Notes: generated from the letters alone by a model not told the origin. Positions 1 through 6,729 are shown, numbered from the stretch's first letter. The stretch is DNA of 7,749 bases from an uncultured Actinomycetes bacterium (GCA_903875815.1 CAIQXR010000254.1:1-7749); one strand, 5' to 3'. Numbers and translations are program-made.

Positions 1-1
1 C

Positions 2-910
2 ACTGAGGTTGTTGGAAACACTCCACTCGTTCGCCTCAATCGCGTCACCGATGGCGCAGCTGCGCAGGTCTATGCCAAACTCGAGTTTTACAACCCAACA
101 AGCACTGTGAAAGATCGTATTGGTATCGCCATGGTTGATGCTGCCGAAAGTTCCGGCGAATTAAAGCCAGGTGGAACAATCATCGAAGCAACATCAGGTA
201 ACACTGGTATTGCACTCGCGATGGTTGGCGCGGCTCGCGGTTACAAAGTAATTCTCACGATGCCTGACTCTATGTCGAAGGAACGTCGTGCACTTCTCCG
301 TGCTTTCGGCGCCGAATTAGTTTTGACTCCTGCTGCTGAAGGTATGCGCGGCGCAGTTGCAAAGGCTGAGGAGCTCGGCAAAGAGCCTGGCGCAGTTCTC
401 GTTCGCCAATTTGCTAACCCAGCAAATCCTGCAATTCACCAGAAGACAACTGCTGAAGAAATCTGGCGTGACACCGATGGCAAAGTTGCCGCAGTTGTTG
501 CTGGTATCGGTACTGGCGGAACCATCACTGGTATTGGACAAGCGCTCAAAGCAAAGAATCCAGATATCAAGATCTTCGCGGTAGAGCCAGCAGCATCACC
601 AATTCTTAATGGTGGAGCTCCAGCAGGCCACCCCATCCAGGGTATCGGCGCAAACTTTGTGCCAGAGATCCTTGATACCAAGATCTACGAAGAAGTGCTT
701 GACGCCTCAAATGAAGATGCCATTGCTTATGCACACCGCATCGCCCGTGAAGAGGGAATCCTCGGTGGCTTCTCTTCTGGCGCTGCCGCATGGGGAGCGT
801 CGCAGATCGCGAAACGACCTGAGTTCGCTGGCAAGATCATCGTTGTGATTTTCCCATCATTTGGTGAGCGTTATCTCTCCACCATCCTGTACAAGGATTT
901 GATGGATTAA
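2..910 (+). CDS. cysK: Cysteine synthase (O-acetylserine sulfhydrylase), 5' end cut by window
   Basis: This PLP enzyme makes L-cysteine and acetate from O-acetyl-L-serine and sulfide in the cytoplasm, the last step of cysteine synthesis. The frame is open from base 2 and gives 302 residues, so only a handful of N-terminal residues are missing against the usual length of about 310. The first residues carry the family opening VGNTPLVRL. The PLP lysine is in the TVKDRIG motif (Lys codon 110-112). The substrate loop TSGNTG is at 191-208 and the phosphate-binding GTGGT at 509-523. The C-terminal half has FSSGAA and the signature [10 protein letters not shown]. The GTG at 107 is an internal valine, because the conserved N-terminal motifs lie upstream of it. 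cysE follows after 3 bases, so the two are surely co-transcribed. Cystathionine beta-synthase is less likely, because no regulatory domain follows. Confidence 0.95.
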   Translation, partial: TEVVGNTPLVRLNRVTDGAAAQVYAKLEFYNPTSTVKDRIGIAMVDAAESSGELKPGGTIIEATSGNTGIALAMVGAARGYKVILTMPDSMSKERRALLRAFGAELVLTPAAEGMRGAVAKAEELGKEPGAVLVRQFANPANPAIHQKTTAEEIWRDTDGKVAAVVAGIGTGGTITGIGQALKAKNPDIKIFAVEPAASPILNGGAPAGHPIQGIGANFVPEILDTKIYEEVLDASNEDAIAYAHRIAREEGILGGFSSGAAAWGASQIAKRPEFAGKIIVVIFPSFGERYLSTILYKDLMD

Positions 911-913
911 TTG

Positions 914-1411
914 ATGTTCTCCCGCATTAAAGAAGATCTCGAAACAGCACTTGCGCGCGATCCTGCTGCGCGCAATTTGCTGGAGATTGCGCTGACTTAT
1001 CCCGGCGTGCATGCGGTCTGGAACCACCGAATCGCTCACTTTCTATGGCGAAGCCATTTCAAACTCTTGGCGCGTATCTGGGCTAATTGGTCCCGAACTG
1101 CAACAGGAGTGGAGATTCACCCCGGCGCCACGATTGGTCGACGCTTCTTTATCGATCACGGTATGGGCGTAGTCATTGGTGAGACCACCATTATTGGTGA
1201 TGATGTCATGGTCTATCACGACGTGACGTTGGGTTCGCGCGGCTATGTGAAAGGCAAGCGCCATCCGACCATTCAGAACAATGTGATTATCGGTTCTGGT
1301 GCGCGCGTCATTGGAAATATTACGATTGGCTCAGGAAGCGTAATTGGTGCTAACCGCGTGATCACGCAAGATATGGTGACAACTCCGGTGGAGTTTATTT
1401 ACCAGATTTAA
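914..1411 (+). CDS. cysE: Serine O-acetyltransferase, short form
   Basis: This enzyme transfers acetyl from acetyl-CoA to L-serine, giving the O-acetylserine used by the CysK encoded just upstream. The protein has 165 residues: a short helical N-terminal part, then a left-handed beta-helix of hexapeptide repeats from about residue 62. The catalytic His82 is in [10 protein letters not shown], with Glu67 (in EIHPGA) at the usual Asp/Glu dyad position and a second active-site His117 in KRHP. It is much shorter than the E. coli enzyme (273 residues) and lacks most of the N-terminal helical domain. At the C-terminus the usual VVGxPA segment is replaced by a short tail ending FIYQI. The terminal isoleucine is the residue other serine acetyltransferases insert into CysK. 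ATG 914 is preferred over the adjacent TTG 911. A weak GGA lies 7 bases upstream, within the end of cysK. The last 17 bases overlap the opposing gene. Confidence 0.93.
   Translation: MFSRIKEDLETALARDPAARNLLEIALTYPGVHAVWNHRIAHFLWRSHFKLLARIWANWSRTATGVEIHPGATIGRRFFIDHGMGVVIGETTIIGDDVMVYHDVTLGSRGYVKGKRHPTIQNNVIIGSGARVIGNITIGSGSVIGANRVITQDMVTTPVEFIYQI
1381..1400 (+). terminator. Candidate intrinsic terminator inside the end of cysE
   Basis: AACTCC (1381-1386), loop GGT, GGAGTT (1390-1395) form a perfect 6-bp stem with a 3-base loop. It is followed on the plus strand by TATTT, so the stem plus tail reads as a small terminator for cysK-cysE. It lies in the last ten codons of cysE, and there is no intergenic space between cysE and the convergent gene. 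The same stem begins at the stop codon of the minus-strand gene, but on that strand no T-run follows. The stem is short and only half G+C, so termination strength is uncertain. Confidence 0.35.
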
Positions 1412-2288
1412 TATCGCTCAGTTTTTCAATCAGGGTAATAATTCCCGAGTGATCCAACTCGCCATTGCCATCAGCAATCATTTCCGAGAAAAGATCTTTT
1501 AACTTTGCGCTGAGCGGCAAATCAACTCCAGCATCATCCGCTGATTCATTAATGATATTGAGATCTTTCAATTGATTTTTAGCGCTCCCCATTGATGAAT
1601 AATCCTGGGTCTCATATTTCTTTCGTTTGACGTCAATGATCCGTGATGCGGCATAGCCCCCGGAGAGAAGTTCGAAGAGCGCCTCGATATCAACACCAGA
1701 ACGTCGCGCGAGCGTCACGGCTTCGGAGATGCCGGTAATGGTCGCGGCCACAATAATTTGATTTGCTGCTTTTGCAATGGCGCCGGATCCCAGTGGCCCG
1801 AGCAACTTAATGGTCTTGCCGATCTTCTTAAAAGTTGGTTCTACTTCGGCAAAGATTTCAGCCGATCCGCCCACCATGATCGAAAGGGTTGCGGCTTTAG
1901 CGCCTTCGACGCCACCACTGACGGGTGCATCAAGGACACTAATTCCGATTGGTGTCAGCTGTGCTGCCAACGCTTTGATCCCGACGGGGGAGACAGTGCT
2001 CATGACAACGAGAATGTCGCCCGCTTTAAGAGCGTTCTGCAACCCAGCATCCAAGACCGATTGCAACTGAGGGAGATCAGGGAGAAGAACAAGAATTATT
2101 CGTGCATCTACAAGAGCAGGATCAGCGATCGCGGTAACGCCTTGGGCGGCCGCTTCTATACGCGCAGCTTCGGAGCGGTTCCAGCCTTGAACATCAACAC
2201 CCGCTTTTGCCAAGTTAATTGCAACCGGCAGGCCCATTGCACCTAATCCGATCAGAGCGACTCGATCAGAGCGATCTCCTACTGCCAT
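1395..2288 (-). CDS. NAD(P)-dependent 3-hydroxyacid dehydrogenase, GarR / 3-hydroxyisobutyrate dehydrogenase family
   Basis: This cytosolic beta-hydroxyacid dehydrogenase interconverts a 3-hydroxyacid and its semialdehyde. Likely substrates are tartronate semialdehyde/D-glycerate or 3-hydroxyisobutyrate. It has 297 residues, the normal family length. The Rossmann motif GLGAMG is at residues 14-19, the substrate-binding DAPVSGG at 120-126, the catalytic lysine Lys173 in IAKAANQ, and the second conserved lysine Lys241 in KDLN. The C-terminal pattern LPLSAK...[10 protein letters not shown] resembles GarR-type 2-hydroxy-3-oxopropionate reductases more than valine-pathway enzymes. Strand beta-2 ends in WNRS (36-39) rather than an acidic residue, which suggests NADP(H). 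It is the last gene of the minus-strand operon. Its ATG overlaps the end of the preceding gene by 10 bases, and its own end overlaps cysE by 17 bases. The Shine-Dalgarno sequence is poor, so translational coupling is likely. The exact substrate cannot be set from sequence. Confidence 0.9.
   Translation of the reverse strand: MAVGDRSDRVALIGLGAMGLPVAINLAKAGVDVQGWNRSEAARIEAAAQGVTAIADPALVDARIILVLLPDLPQLQSVLDAGLQNALKAGDILVVMSTVSPVGIKALAAQLTPIGISVLDAPVSGGVEGAKAATLSIMVGGSAEIFAEVEPTFKKIGKTIKLLGPLGSGAIAKAANQIIVAATITGISEAVTLARRSGVDIEALFELLSGGYAASRIIDVKRKKYETQDYSSMGSAKNQLKDLNIINESADDAGVDLPLSAKLKDLFSEMIADGNGELDHSGIITLIEKLSDIKSGK
2249..2274. repeat. Perfect 12-bp tandem direct repeat at the operon junction
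   Basis: CGATCAGAGCGA occurs at 2249-2260 and again at 2263-2274, separated by two bases (period 14). It lies in the first codons of the minus-strand dehydrogenase and encodes part of the short extension (GDRSDRVA) in front of its Rossmann fold. A period of 14 is not a multiple of three, so the copies are read in different frames. It looks like a small duplication by slippage. A regulatory role is not indicated. Confidence 0.6.
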
Positions 2289-3304
2289 TGCGCGAGTTTC
2301 TTCTTGAATTGTGGGGTATCGAGGACGTCGCGGTTTACAACAAATTGTGGATGCTGACCAGTGCTGATTGCTTTGATTGCGGTAAAGGCGCTGCGACCCA
2401 TGCCCAGTGCAAGTTCATCGGTCCACGCAATATTGTGGGGAGTAACAATCACATTCGGCATGGTGAAGAGCGGGTTTTCTTTCGCGGGTGGTTCGGTTTC
2501 AAAGACATCAAGACCTGCGCCAGCAATCACACCATTGTTAAGTGCAGTAATTAAATCTGCTTCGCTAATGATGGGACCGCGCGACATATTGATCATAATT
2601 GCCGAAGGTTTCATCAAGCCAAGCTTCTGAGCATTGATCATATGCTTGGTCTCGGGCGTGAGTACTGCCATAACCACGACGACATCGGCACTTTTTAGCG
2701 CAGTATCAAGATCGACAATTGTCACATTGTGAAGATCGCCATCAGATTGTTTCTTAAAGGGATCTACTGCCAGACGGGTGCAATCAAAAGGTGCAAGCAA
2801 GCGGAAGAATTCGGTGGCGATATTTCCAAAGCCGATAGTTGCAACGGTCTTGCCGTTGAGACCTTGGCCAAGTCCCTGAATGCGCTTATCCCAACCATGA
2901 GCGCGAGCAAGTGCATCTTTCGCAACAACCCGATGCATCGTAGAGAGCACCATCATGAGCGCTGCAGTTGCTACTGGCTTCTGCGAACCATCAGGAGTAA
3001 TCGTGAGGGCAACGCCAGCGCGGGTGCAGGCAGCTAAATCAATGTTGTCATAACCAACGCCGAAGCGAGAGATCACCAGTGGGGATTCATCCGGTCCAGC
3101 GAAAGAATCTGCAGTCACGCCCGGTCCAGCAAAAGCGATCGCATCAAAGCCGGCAACGCTCTCTGGAGTGAAGTTTGCACCGGTGGGCTTCAGGAATTCC
3201 CACGATAGCGGCGCGAGCGTATCGATGGAGATTTCGCCCCAACTAAAACCACCAGCGCCGTTATCGAGATCGGCAGAGAGTCCTACTCGAAATGGGTTGG
3301 CCAT
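2279..3304 (-). CDS. D-isomer-specific 2-hydroxyacid dehydrogenase
   Basis: This family oxidises D-2-hydroxyacids to 2-ketoacids, or the reverse, with NAD(P). It has 341 residues, normal length. The N-terminal part of the split catalytic domain (about 1-110) ends in RFGVGYDNID (80-89). The central NAD domain carries GFGNIA (158-163, Ala for the usual last Gly), with Asp181 after beta-2 (AVDPF), which favours NAD(H). The catalytic triad is visible as Arg242 in NMSRGP, Glu271 in DVFETEP and His290 in TPHNIAWT. It is related to phosphoglycerate and glycerate dehydrogenases but has no ACT domain, and its operon has no serine-pathway gene, so SerA is unlikely. Its start codon overlaps the stop of the cyclase gene by one base (TAATG), and its end overlaps the next dehydrogenase by ten. 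A role in the breakdown of a hydroxyacid released by the cyclase is inferred. The substrate is unknown. Confidence 0.9.
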   Translation of the reverse strand: MANPFRVGLSADLDNGAGGFSWGEISIDTLAPLSWEFLKPTGANFTPESVAGFDAIAFAGPGVTADSFAGPDESPLVISRFGVGYDNIDLAACTRAGVALTITPDGSQKPVATAALMMVLSTMHRVVAKDALARAHGWDKRIQGLGQGLNGKTVATIGFGNIATEFFRLLAPFDCTRLAVDPFKKQSDGDLHNVTIVDLDTALKSADVVVVMAVLTPETKHMINAQKLGLMKPSAIMINMSRGPIISEADLITALNNGVIAGAGLDVFETEPPAKENPLFTMPNVIVTPHNIAWTDELALGMGRSAFTAIKAISTGQHPQFVVNRDVLDTPQFKKKLAQWQ

Positions 3305-4248
3305 TAGAGAACCGCGATGGGATTAATGGGTGAACCAGTTCCACCCGGAACATTGAGTGGCGCGATAATCATTTGGAATGTCCAACGCTGCTCTTCTGCG
3401 CACGCATTGCCGAGCGCTTCGAGTTGAGCATTATCAATCAGTGGAATTCCCATTCCCGGCAGAGCCAAGATGTGGAATGGTGATTCGATATCGACGACAG
3501 GAGATGGACGGCAATCGCTATCGCCATCGGCGCCGATCACGCTGACTTTGCGCGCTTTGAAGAGTTCCATCACTTCCACGTGGAAACCAGCAGAGAGATT
3601 ATCGGGATTCCAAACGCCTAGCTTTTCGCGACGATTGAAGTGACCGCTACGAAGGAGTACACAATCGCCAGCGCCGATGGTGAAGCCAAACTTCTCTTCC
3701 ATCGCCAAAATATCTGAAGTGCGTACAGCAGTACCTGGCTCGAGCCAATCCACGCCCTTTAAGCGAGCAGCATCGAGCAGCACGCCGCGAGTGATGATGG
3801 GACCGAGTTTGTCGATCGTTGCCCATTGCGAACCTTGTGAATCAACAACATCGAAAGTGTTCTTCCCACCGAAAAGTTGATCTTTATAAATGATGTGGGT
3901 CATTGCATCTAAATGAGTAGATGCCTTGCCATGGAAATCAATGCCAATGAAATCGGTATTCGCGCTGGGCTCTTGCGCGCCATGTTCACCCATCGAAGTC
4001 ATGTAGTGCAGCGCAGGCTTGGCATTATCGGGACCAGTGACGGTATTCCACGCCAGTGCCATCGGAATCACACGACCAGTTTTGACTTGAGCAATGGCGT
4101 TCTTCACAACATCGGGAGTGATGTAATTGAGTGAGCCGCGTTCTAATGTGTCGGCGGGAAAGTCGCTCCAAGTCTTGAGCGAGTGAAAGAGCGCATCAAA
4201 TTCAGCGGTGCTGACTTGTGGTCCATTATCGAAAGTATTCGAAGACAT
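3304..4248 (-). CDS. Cyclase-family metal-dependent hydrolase
   Basis: This belongs to the 'cyclase' family (Pfam PF04199), whose known members hydrolyse cyclic or linear amides, such as kynurenine formamidase and isatin hydrolase. It has 314 residues, the length of the longer subfamily (KynB is near 210). The metal-binding region is His106-Gly-Lys-Ala-Ser-Thr-His112-Leu-Asp114-Ala-Met-Thr-His118, a spaced variant of the family's HxGTHxDxxxH. Further family blocks are RGVLLD (154-159), GAGDCVLLRSG (192-202), GADGDSDCRPSP (239-250) and the end PLNVPGGTGSPINPIAVL. Glu277 may be the additional acidic ligand. There is no signal peptide, so it is probably cytosolic. It is the first gene of the minus-strand operon. 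GGGAG at 4257-4261 lies 8 bases before the ATG and supports the start. With two dehydrogenases behind it, lactone or amide opening is a reasonable guess. Kynurenine formamidase is not supported by the context. Confidence 0.85.
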   Translation of the reverse strand: MSSNTFDNGPQVSTAEFDALFHSLKTWSDFPADTLERGSLNYITPDVVKNAIAQVKTGRVIPMALAWNTVTGPDNAKPALHYMTSMGEHGAQEPSANTDFIGIDFHGKASTHLDAMTHIIYKDQLFGGKNTFDVVDSQGSQWATIDKLGPIITRGVLLDAARLKGVDWLEPGTAVRTSDILAMEEKFGFTIGAGDCVLLRSGHFNRREKLGVWNPDNLSAGFHVEVMELFKARKVSVIGADGDSDCRPSPVVDIESPFHILALPGMGIPLIDNAQLEALGNACAEEQRWTFQMIIAPLNVPGGTGSPINPIAVL

Positions 4249-4280
4249 TGGCCGAACTCCCTAGCTGCTGAGATCTATAT

Positions 4281-4305
4281 GTTCGCACCTCTTGTCGGAA
4301 CGAAC
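4281..4305. promoter_or_regulatory. Candidate IclR operator (inverted repeat)
   Basis: GTTCGCAC (4281-4288), a five-base centre, and GTCGGAAC (4294-4301) form a 21-bp imperfect inverted repeat with 6 of 8 positions matching. A further CGAAC at 4301-4305 pairs exactly with GTTCG at 4281-4285, and another CGAAC lies at 4253-4257 beside the cyclase Shine-Dalgarno. From memory, GTTCG-type half-sites have been reported for PcaR-like IclR regulators; that comparison needs checking. The site touches the putative -10 of the minus-strand operon and covers the candidate plus-strand -35. Confidence 0.4.
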
Positions 4306-4366
4306 CCCCGTTGCTACTCTCTGAGATTAGCAGGATGCTGTGTGGCGTCCAGAGTGTTGGATAGGC

Positions 4367-4371
4367 GGGAG
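4367..4371 (+). promoter_or_regulatory. Ribosome binding site that fixes the IclR start
   Basis: GGGAG sits nine bases before ATG 4381. It supports this start over the longer open frame, which reaches back to 4183. That extension would run into the opposing cyclase gene and has no family similarity. Confidence 0.7.
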
Positions 4372-4380
4372 AAGTCAGAT

Positions 4381-5178
4381 ATGCCAACAAGTCGCAGCGA
4401 GGAGCGCCAAGTATTGGTGCCAGCCGTCGCTCGGGCAGTTGCCATTCTCGACCTCGTCGCGGGATCCCATCGCGGCATCGCATCGAATGAGATCGCTCGT
4501 CAACTCAAACTTCCTAAGTCATCAACGGCCAATATCTGCTTGGAGTTGGAAGAGGCTGGCATGTTGGTGCGCCGTGAATATGGCTACGCCCTGGGGCGAA
4601 AGCATCTAGAACTCGGTGGCCACTATCTCTCTAGCGTGGATGCACTGCGCGAGTATTACGACCTTTGTGGCAGCTTGCCGATCTTGTCCCGGGAATCTTC
4701 ACGAATTGCCATTCTCGATGGCACCGATGTTCTCTATCTCGGAAAATATGAAGGCCGCCAACAGATTCGTCTGACTGCCAATATCGGCGACCGCTTCCCA
4801 GCGATCTGCACCGCCACCGGTAAAGCTTTGATGGCGCTCTTGCCGCCCGGTGAGGCCGAGCAGCGCTATCGGGAGAAGCCAGCCGCCTTTGTGAAGTTGA
4901 CCGATAAATCCATCAAGAACGTTGCCGAACTATCTCGTGATTTAGAGGCGACGCGCGATCGTGGCTATGCCATTGATGATGAAGAGGCGACGGTAGGCGT
5001 GACTTGTTTCGCGATGGCAGTCCAGGGCTACCGCGGGGATTCATCGTCGGTAGCAGTCTCAGCAACAGTGATGACGCAACGATTGACACCTGAATTCCGA
5101 CAGGCGCTCTTGAAGGATCTCGGTGCGCTGGCCAAGGGGCTCTCTAACCCATTGGCGCACCATCTTTCGGGTAAATAA
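4381..5178 (+). CDS. IclR-family transcriptional regulator
   Basis: This is a DNA-binding regulator of 265 residues, typical for the family. The N-terminal winged helix-turn-helix spans about residues 12-70, with VARAVAILDLVA leading in, EIARQLKLPKSSTANICLELEEAG as the helix-turn-helix and recognition helix, and the wing ending YGYALG. The C-terminal effector domain (about 90-255) carries ICTATGKALMA (142-152) and the block DRGYAIDDEEATVGVTCFA (193-211), both hallmarks of IclR ligand domains. Such proteins usually act as dimers or tetramers and bind a small organic acid or sugar-acid intermediate. The gene is divergent from the cyclase operon and lies just before the ABC importer genes, so it probably controls one or both. 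Whether it activates or represses cannot be told. The shared gap contains a candidate operator. The effector is unknown. Confidence 0.93.
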   Translation: MPTSRSEERQVLVPAVARAVAILDLVAGSHRGIASNEIARQLKLPKSSTANICLELEEAGMLVRREYGYALGRKHLELGGHYLSSVDALREYYDLCGSLPILSRESSRIAILDGTDVLYLGKYEGRQQIRLTANIGDRFPAICTATGKALMALLPPGEAEQRYREKPAAFVKLTDKSIKNVAELSRDLEATRDRGYAIDDEEATVGVTCFAMAVQGYRGDSSSVAVSATVMTQRLTPEFRQALLKDLGALAKGLSNPLAHHLSGK

Positions 5179-5238
5179 CAGTTTCATAACATCGCCCAAC
5201 GGGCTGGACTGCGGATAACGCTTTGGCTTGCTTCGGAT

Positions 5239-5251
5239 TACCGTCACGGTA
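5239..5251. promoter_or_regulatory. Perfect 13-bp palindrome over the start of the ABC ATPase gene
   Basis: TACCGT-C-ACGGTA is an exact inverted repeat with a single central base, ending on the A of ATG 5251. It occupies the place where a Shine-Dalgarno would normally be, and none is visible in the 72-base gap after the IclR gene. The left arm, TACCGT, fits the TAnnnT form of an actinobacterial -10 with a start point at the ATG, which would give a leaderless mRNA, but no good -35 stands upstream. It may be an operator, a start-masking RNA hairpin, or chance. Confidence 0.4.
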
Positions 5252-6729
5252 TGTCCTCAGTGAAGAGCGTCGTCTCCATCAAGGGAGTCTCCAAACGTTT
5301 TGGAGCAACCCAAGCTCTCAAGAACGTCTCGATGGAAATCAATGGCGGTGAAGTGCTCGCACTTCTTGGTGCCAATGGCGCAGGCAAATCGACCATTATC
5401 AAAATTCTTGCTGGAATTTACACAGCTGATAGCGGAACTCTTCTTGCAGCAGATGGCGGTGCACTCGACACCATTCACTTCGCTTTTATCCATCAAGATC
5501 TCGGTCTCGTTGAATGGATGACCGTTGGTGAATCGATTGCGTTAGGTTCGGAATATCCCACACGCGCTGGCGTAATTAACTGGAGCGGTGTTCGCAAGAT
5601 GGCAGTCGATGCGCTCGCCAAAGTCGCGCCGCACATTAATGTGAATGATCCCATCTCCAATCTCTCGCGCGCAGATCGCTCGCTCGTAGCAATTGCTCGC
5701 GCGCTCTATGCCAAGTCCGATGTATTAGTTCTCGATGAACCCACTGCAAGTTTGCACGCCAGTGATTGCGAAAATCTCTTTGCCGTCTTGCGCCGGTTGC
5801 GCGATGAAGGTGTAGCAATTGTTTACGTCTCACACCGCATGGATGAGATCTTTAAAGTAGCTGATCGCGTCATCGTGCTTCGTGATGGTGCACTCGTCGA
5901 AGAAGGTGCTATTTCTACTTTTACTGCCCAATCGCTCGTACGAGCAATCGTTGGCAAAGAGACTGTCGGCTTTAACCTGGGCGAACTCAAGCATGGTCAA
6001 GTAGTGCTTAACGTGGAAAATCTGACCGCAAATAATTTACTTCCCACTTCTTTTGAACTTCGCGAAGGTGAAGTACTTGGCCTCATTGGGCTCAATGGCG
6101 CCGGTCAACGTGAAGTAGGCCGAATCATTGCGGGTAGCGGAGCGCGCATCGGCGGCAGCATTACATTAAATGGCAAGCCATTGCGCGGAAATATCGCAAC
6201 TGTAGTTGCCCGCGGAATTTCACTTATCACCAGCAGCCGTGCCGAAGAAGGCTTATTTATGGATTTGGCAGTTCGCGAAAATATCTTCCCGAACTTAGCT
6301 GTTCGTGGCGCAAAAGCATTTTCCTTCTTGCGCAAGCAGCGCGAGAAGATCGACGCGGCCAATCTCACCGAAGAGTTCAATGTGAAGCCTCGTACAACAG
6401 AGTTGGCTGTTGCCACACTCTCTGGCGGAAACCAGCAGAAAGTTATTTTGAGCCGCTGGCTTAGCATGCCTCGTTCTGTGATCATCTTGGAAGAGCCCAC
6501 CGCTGGTGTAGATGTTGGCGCCAAGGGCGATATCTATCAATTGATCGACGCTGCAACTAAGCAGAACTTATCTATTCTCTTGGTCTCTACCGATTTTGAA
6601 GAGGTAGCCCTAATGGCGCATCGCGCGCTGGTCTTCTCTGAAGGCGAAATCGTCAAAGAACTTTCTCGATCAGAAATAACTGTAGAAAATCTAGTCACCT
6701 ATGCATCTCGAGCGAATGTGGGCGTATAA
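5251..6729 (+). CDS. Sugar ABC importer ATP-binding protein with two ATPase domains (RbsA/MglA/XylG type)
   Basis: This cytoplasmic ATPase energises a carbohydrate (CUT2) importer. It has 492 residues in two fused nucleotide-binding domains. Domain 1 has Walker A GANGAGKST (40-48), Q-loop Gln82, a degenerate signature LSRAD (138-142), Walker B VLVLDEP (158-164) and switch His195. Domain 2 has a Walker A without lysine, GLNGAGQ (280-286), a normal signature LSGGNQQK (390-397), Walker B VIILEEP (410-416) with Glu in place of the usual Asp, and Asp at the switch position (STDFEEV). Degeneracy of the second site is usual in this family, but the Walker B Glu is worth noting. The permease gene follows after four bases. 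No binding protein or sugar kinase is nearby in the window, so ribose, xylose, galactose and others cannot be told apart. The ATG is preceded by a palindrome rather than a clear ribosome site. Confidence 0.93.
   Translation: MSSVKSVVSIKGVSKRFGATQALKNVSMEINGGEVLALLGANGAGKSTIIKILAGIYTADSGTLLAADGGALDTIHFAFIHQDLGLVEWMTVGESIALGSEYPTRAGVINWSGVRKMAVDALAKVAPHINVNDPISNLSRADRSLVAIARALYAKSDVLVLDEPTASLHASDCENLFAVLRRLRDEGVAIVYVSHRMDEIFKVADRVIVLRDGALVEEGAISTFTAQSLVRAIVGKETVGFNLGELKHGQVVLNVENLTANNLLPTSFELREGEVLGLIGLNGAGQREVGRIIAGSGARIGGSITLNGKPLRGNIATVVARGISLITSSRAEEGLFMDLAVRENIFPNLAVRGAKAFSFLRKQREKIDAANLTEEFNVKPRTTELAVATLSGGNQQKVILSRWLSMPRSVIILEEPTAGVDVGAKGDIYQLIDAATKQNLSILLVSTDFEEVALMAHRALVFSEGEIVKELSRSEITVENLVTYASRANVGV

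Larger units (their letters stand above)
4249..4380. promoter_or_regulatory. Divergent promoter region between the cyclase operon and the IclR gene
   Basis: This 132-base gap separates two outward-facing genes and must hold both promoters. For the minus strand, TATAGA (complement of 4274-4279) is a plausible -10, 25 bases from the ATG, with no clear -35. For the plus strand, TTGTCG (4292-4297) and TACTCT (4315-4320) are 17 bases apart and may be -35 and -10. These assignments are by eye and match the consensus only partly. An inverted repeat at 4281-4305 lies between or over the two promoters, as expected for an autoregulating IclR protein that also controls the divergent operon. Confidence 0.55.

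Noticed and set aside
107..910. Start of cysteine synthase at GTG 107
   Set aside because: This codon is the valine just before the PLP lysine (TVKDRIG). The conserved N-terminus VGNTPLVRL is in frame upstream, so the gene starts before the window.
911..913. TTG as the cysE start
   Set aside because: It would only add one residue before ATG 914 and has no better ribosome site.
1758..2246. Open frame of 162 codons on the plus strand
   Set aside because: It lies wholly antisense to the GarR-like gene. Its translation is rich in Cys, Arg and Asn without motifs, as expected for a shadow frame.
4318..4339. Short palindromes TCTCTGAGA and AGCA-GGA-TGCT in the divergent gap
   Set aside because: Four-base arms of this kind are expected by chance and are less convincing than the 21-bp repeat at 4281-4301.
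4183..4380. N-terminal extension of the IclR gene by 66 residues
   Set aside because: It would overlap the start of the opposing cyclase gene, its translation resembles no family, and a good ribosome site sits at the correct distance from ATG 4381.
5194..5204. GCCC-AAC-GGGC hairpin after the IclR gene as a terminator
   Set aside because: The stem is four base pairs and no T-run follows, so it is too weak to call.
6105..6524. Open frame of 139 codons on the minus strand
   Set aside because: It is antisense to the second ATPase domain, which has intact motifs in the plus frame, and it shows no domain or ribosome site of its own.
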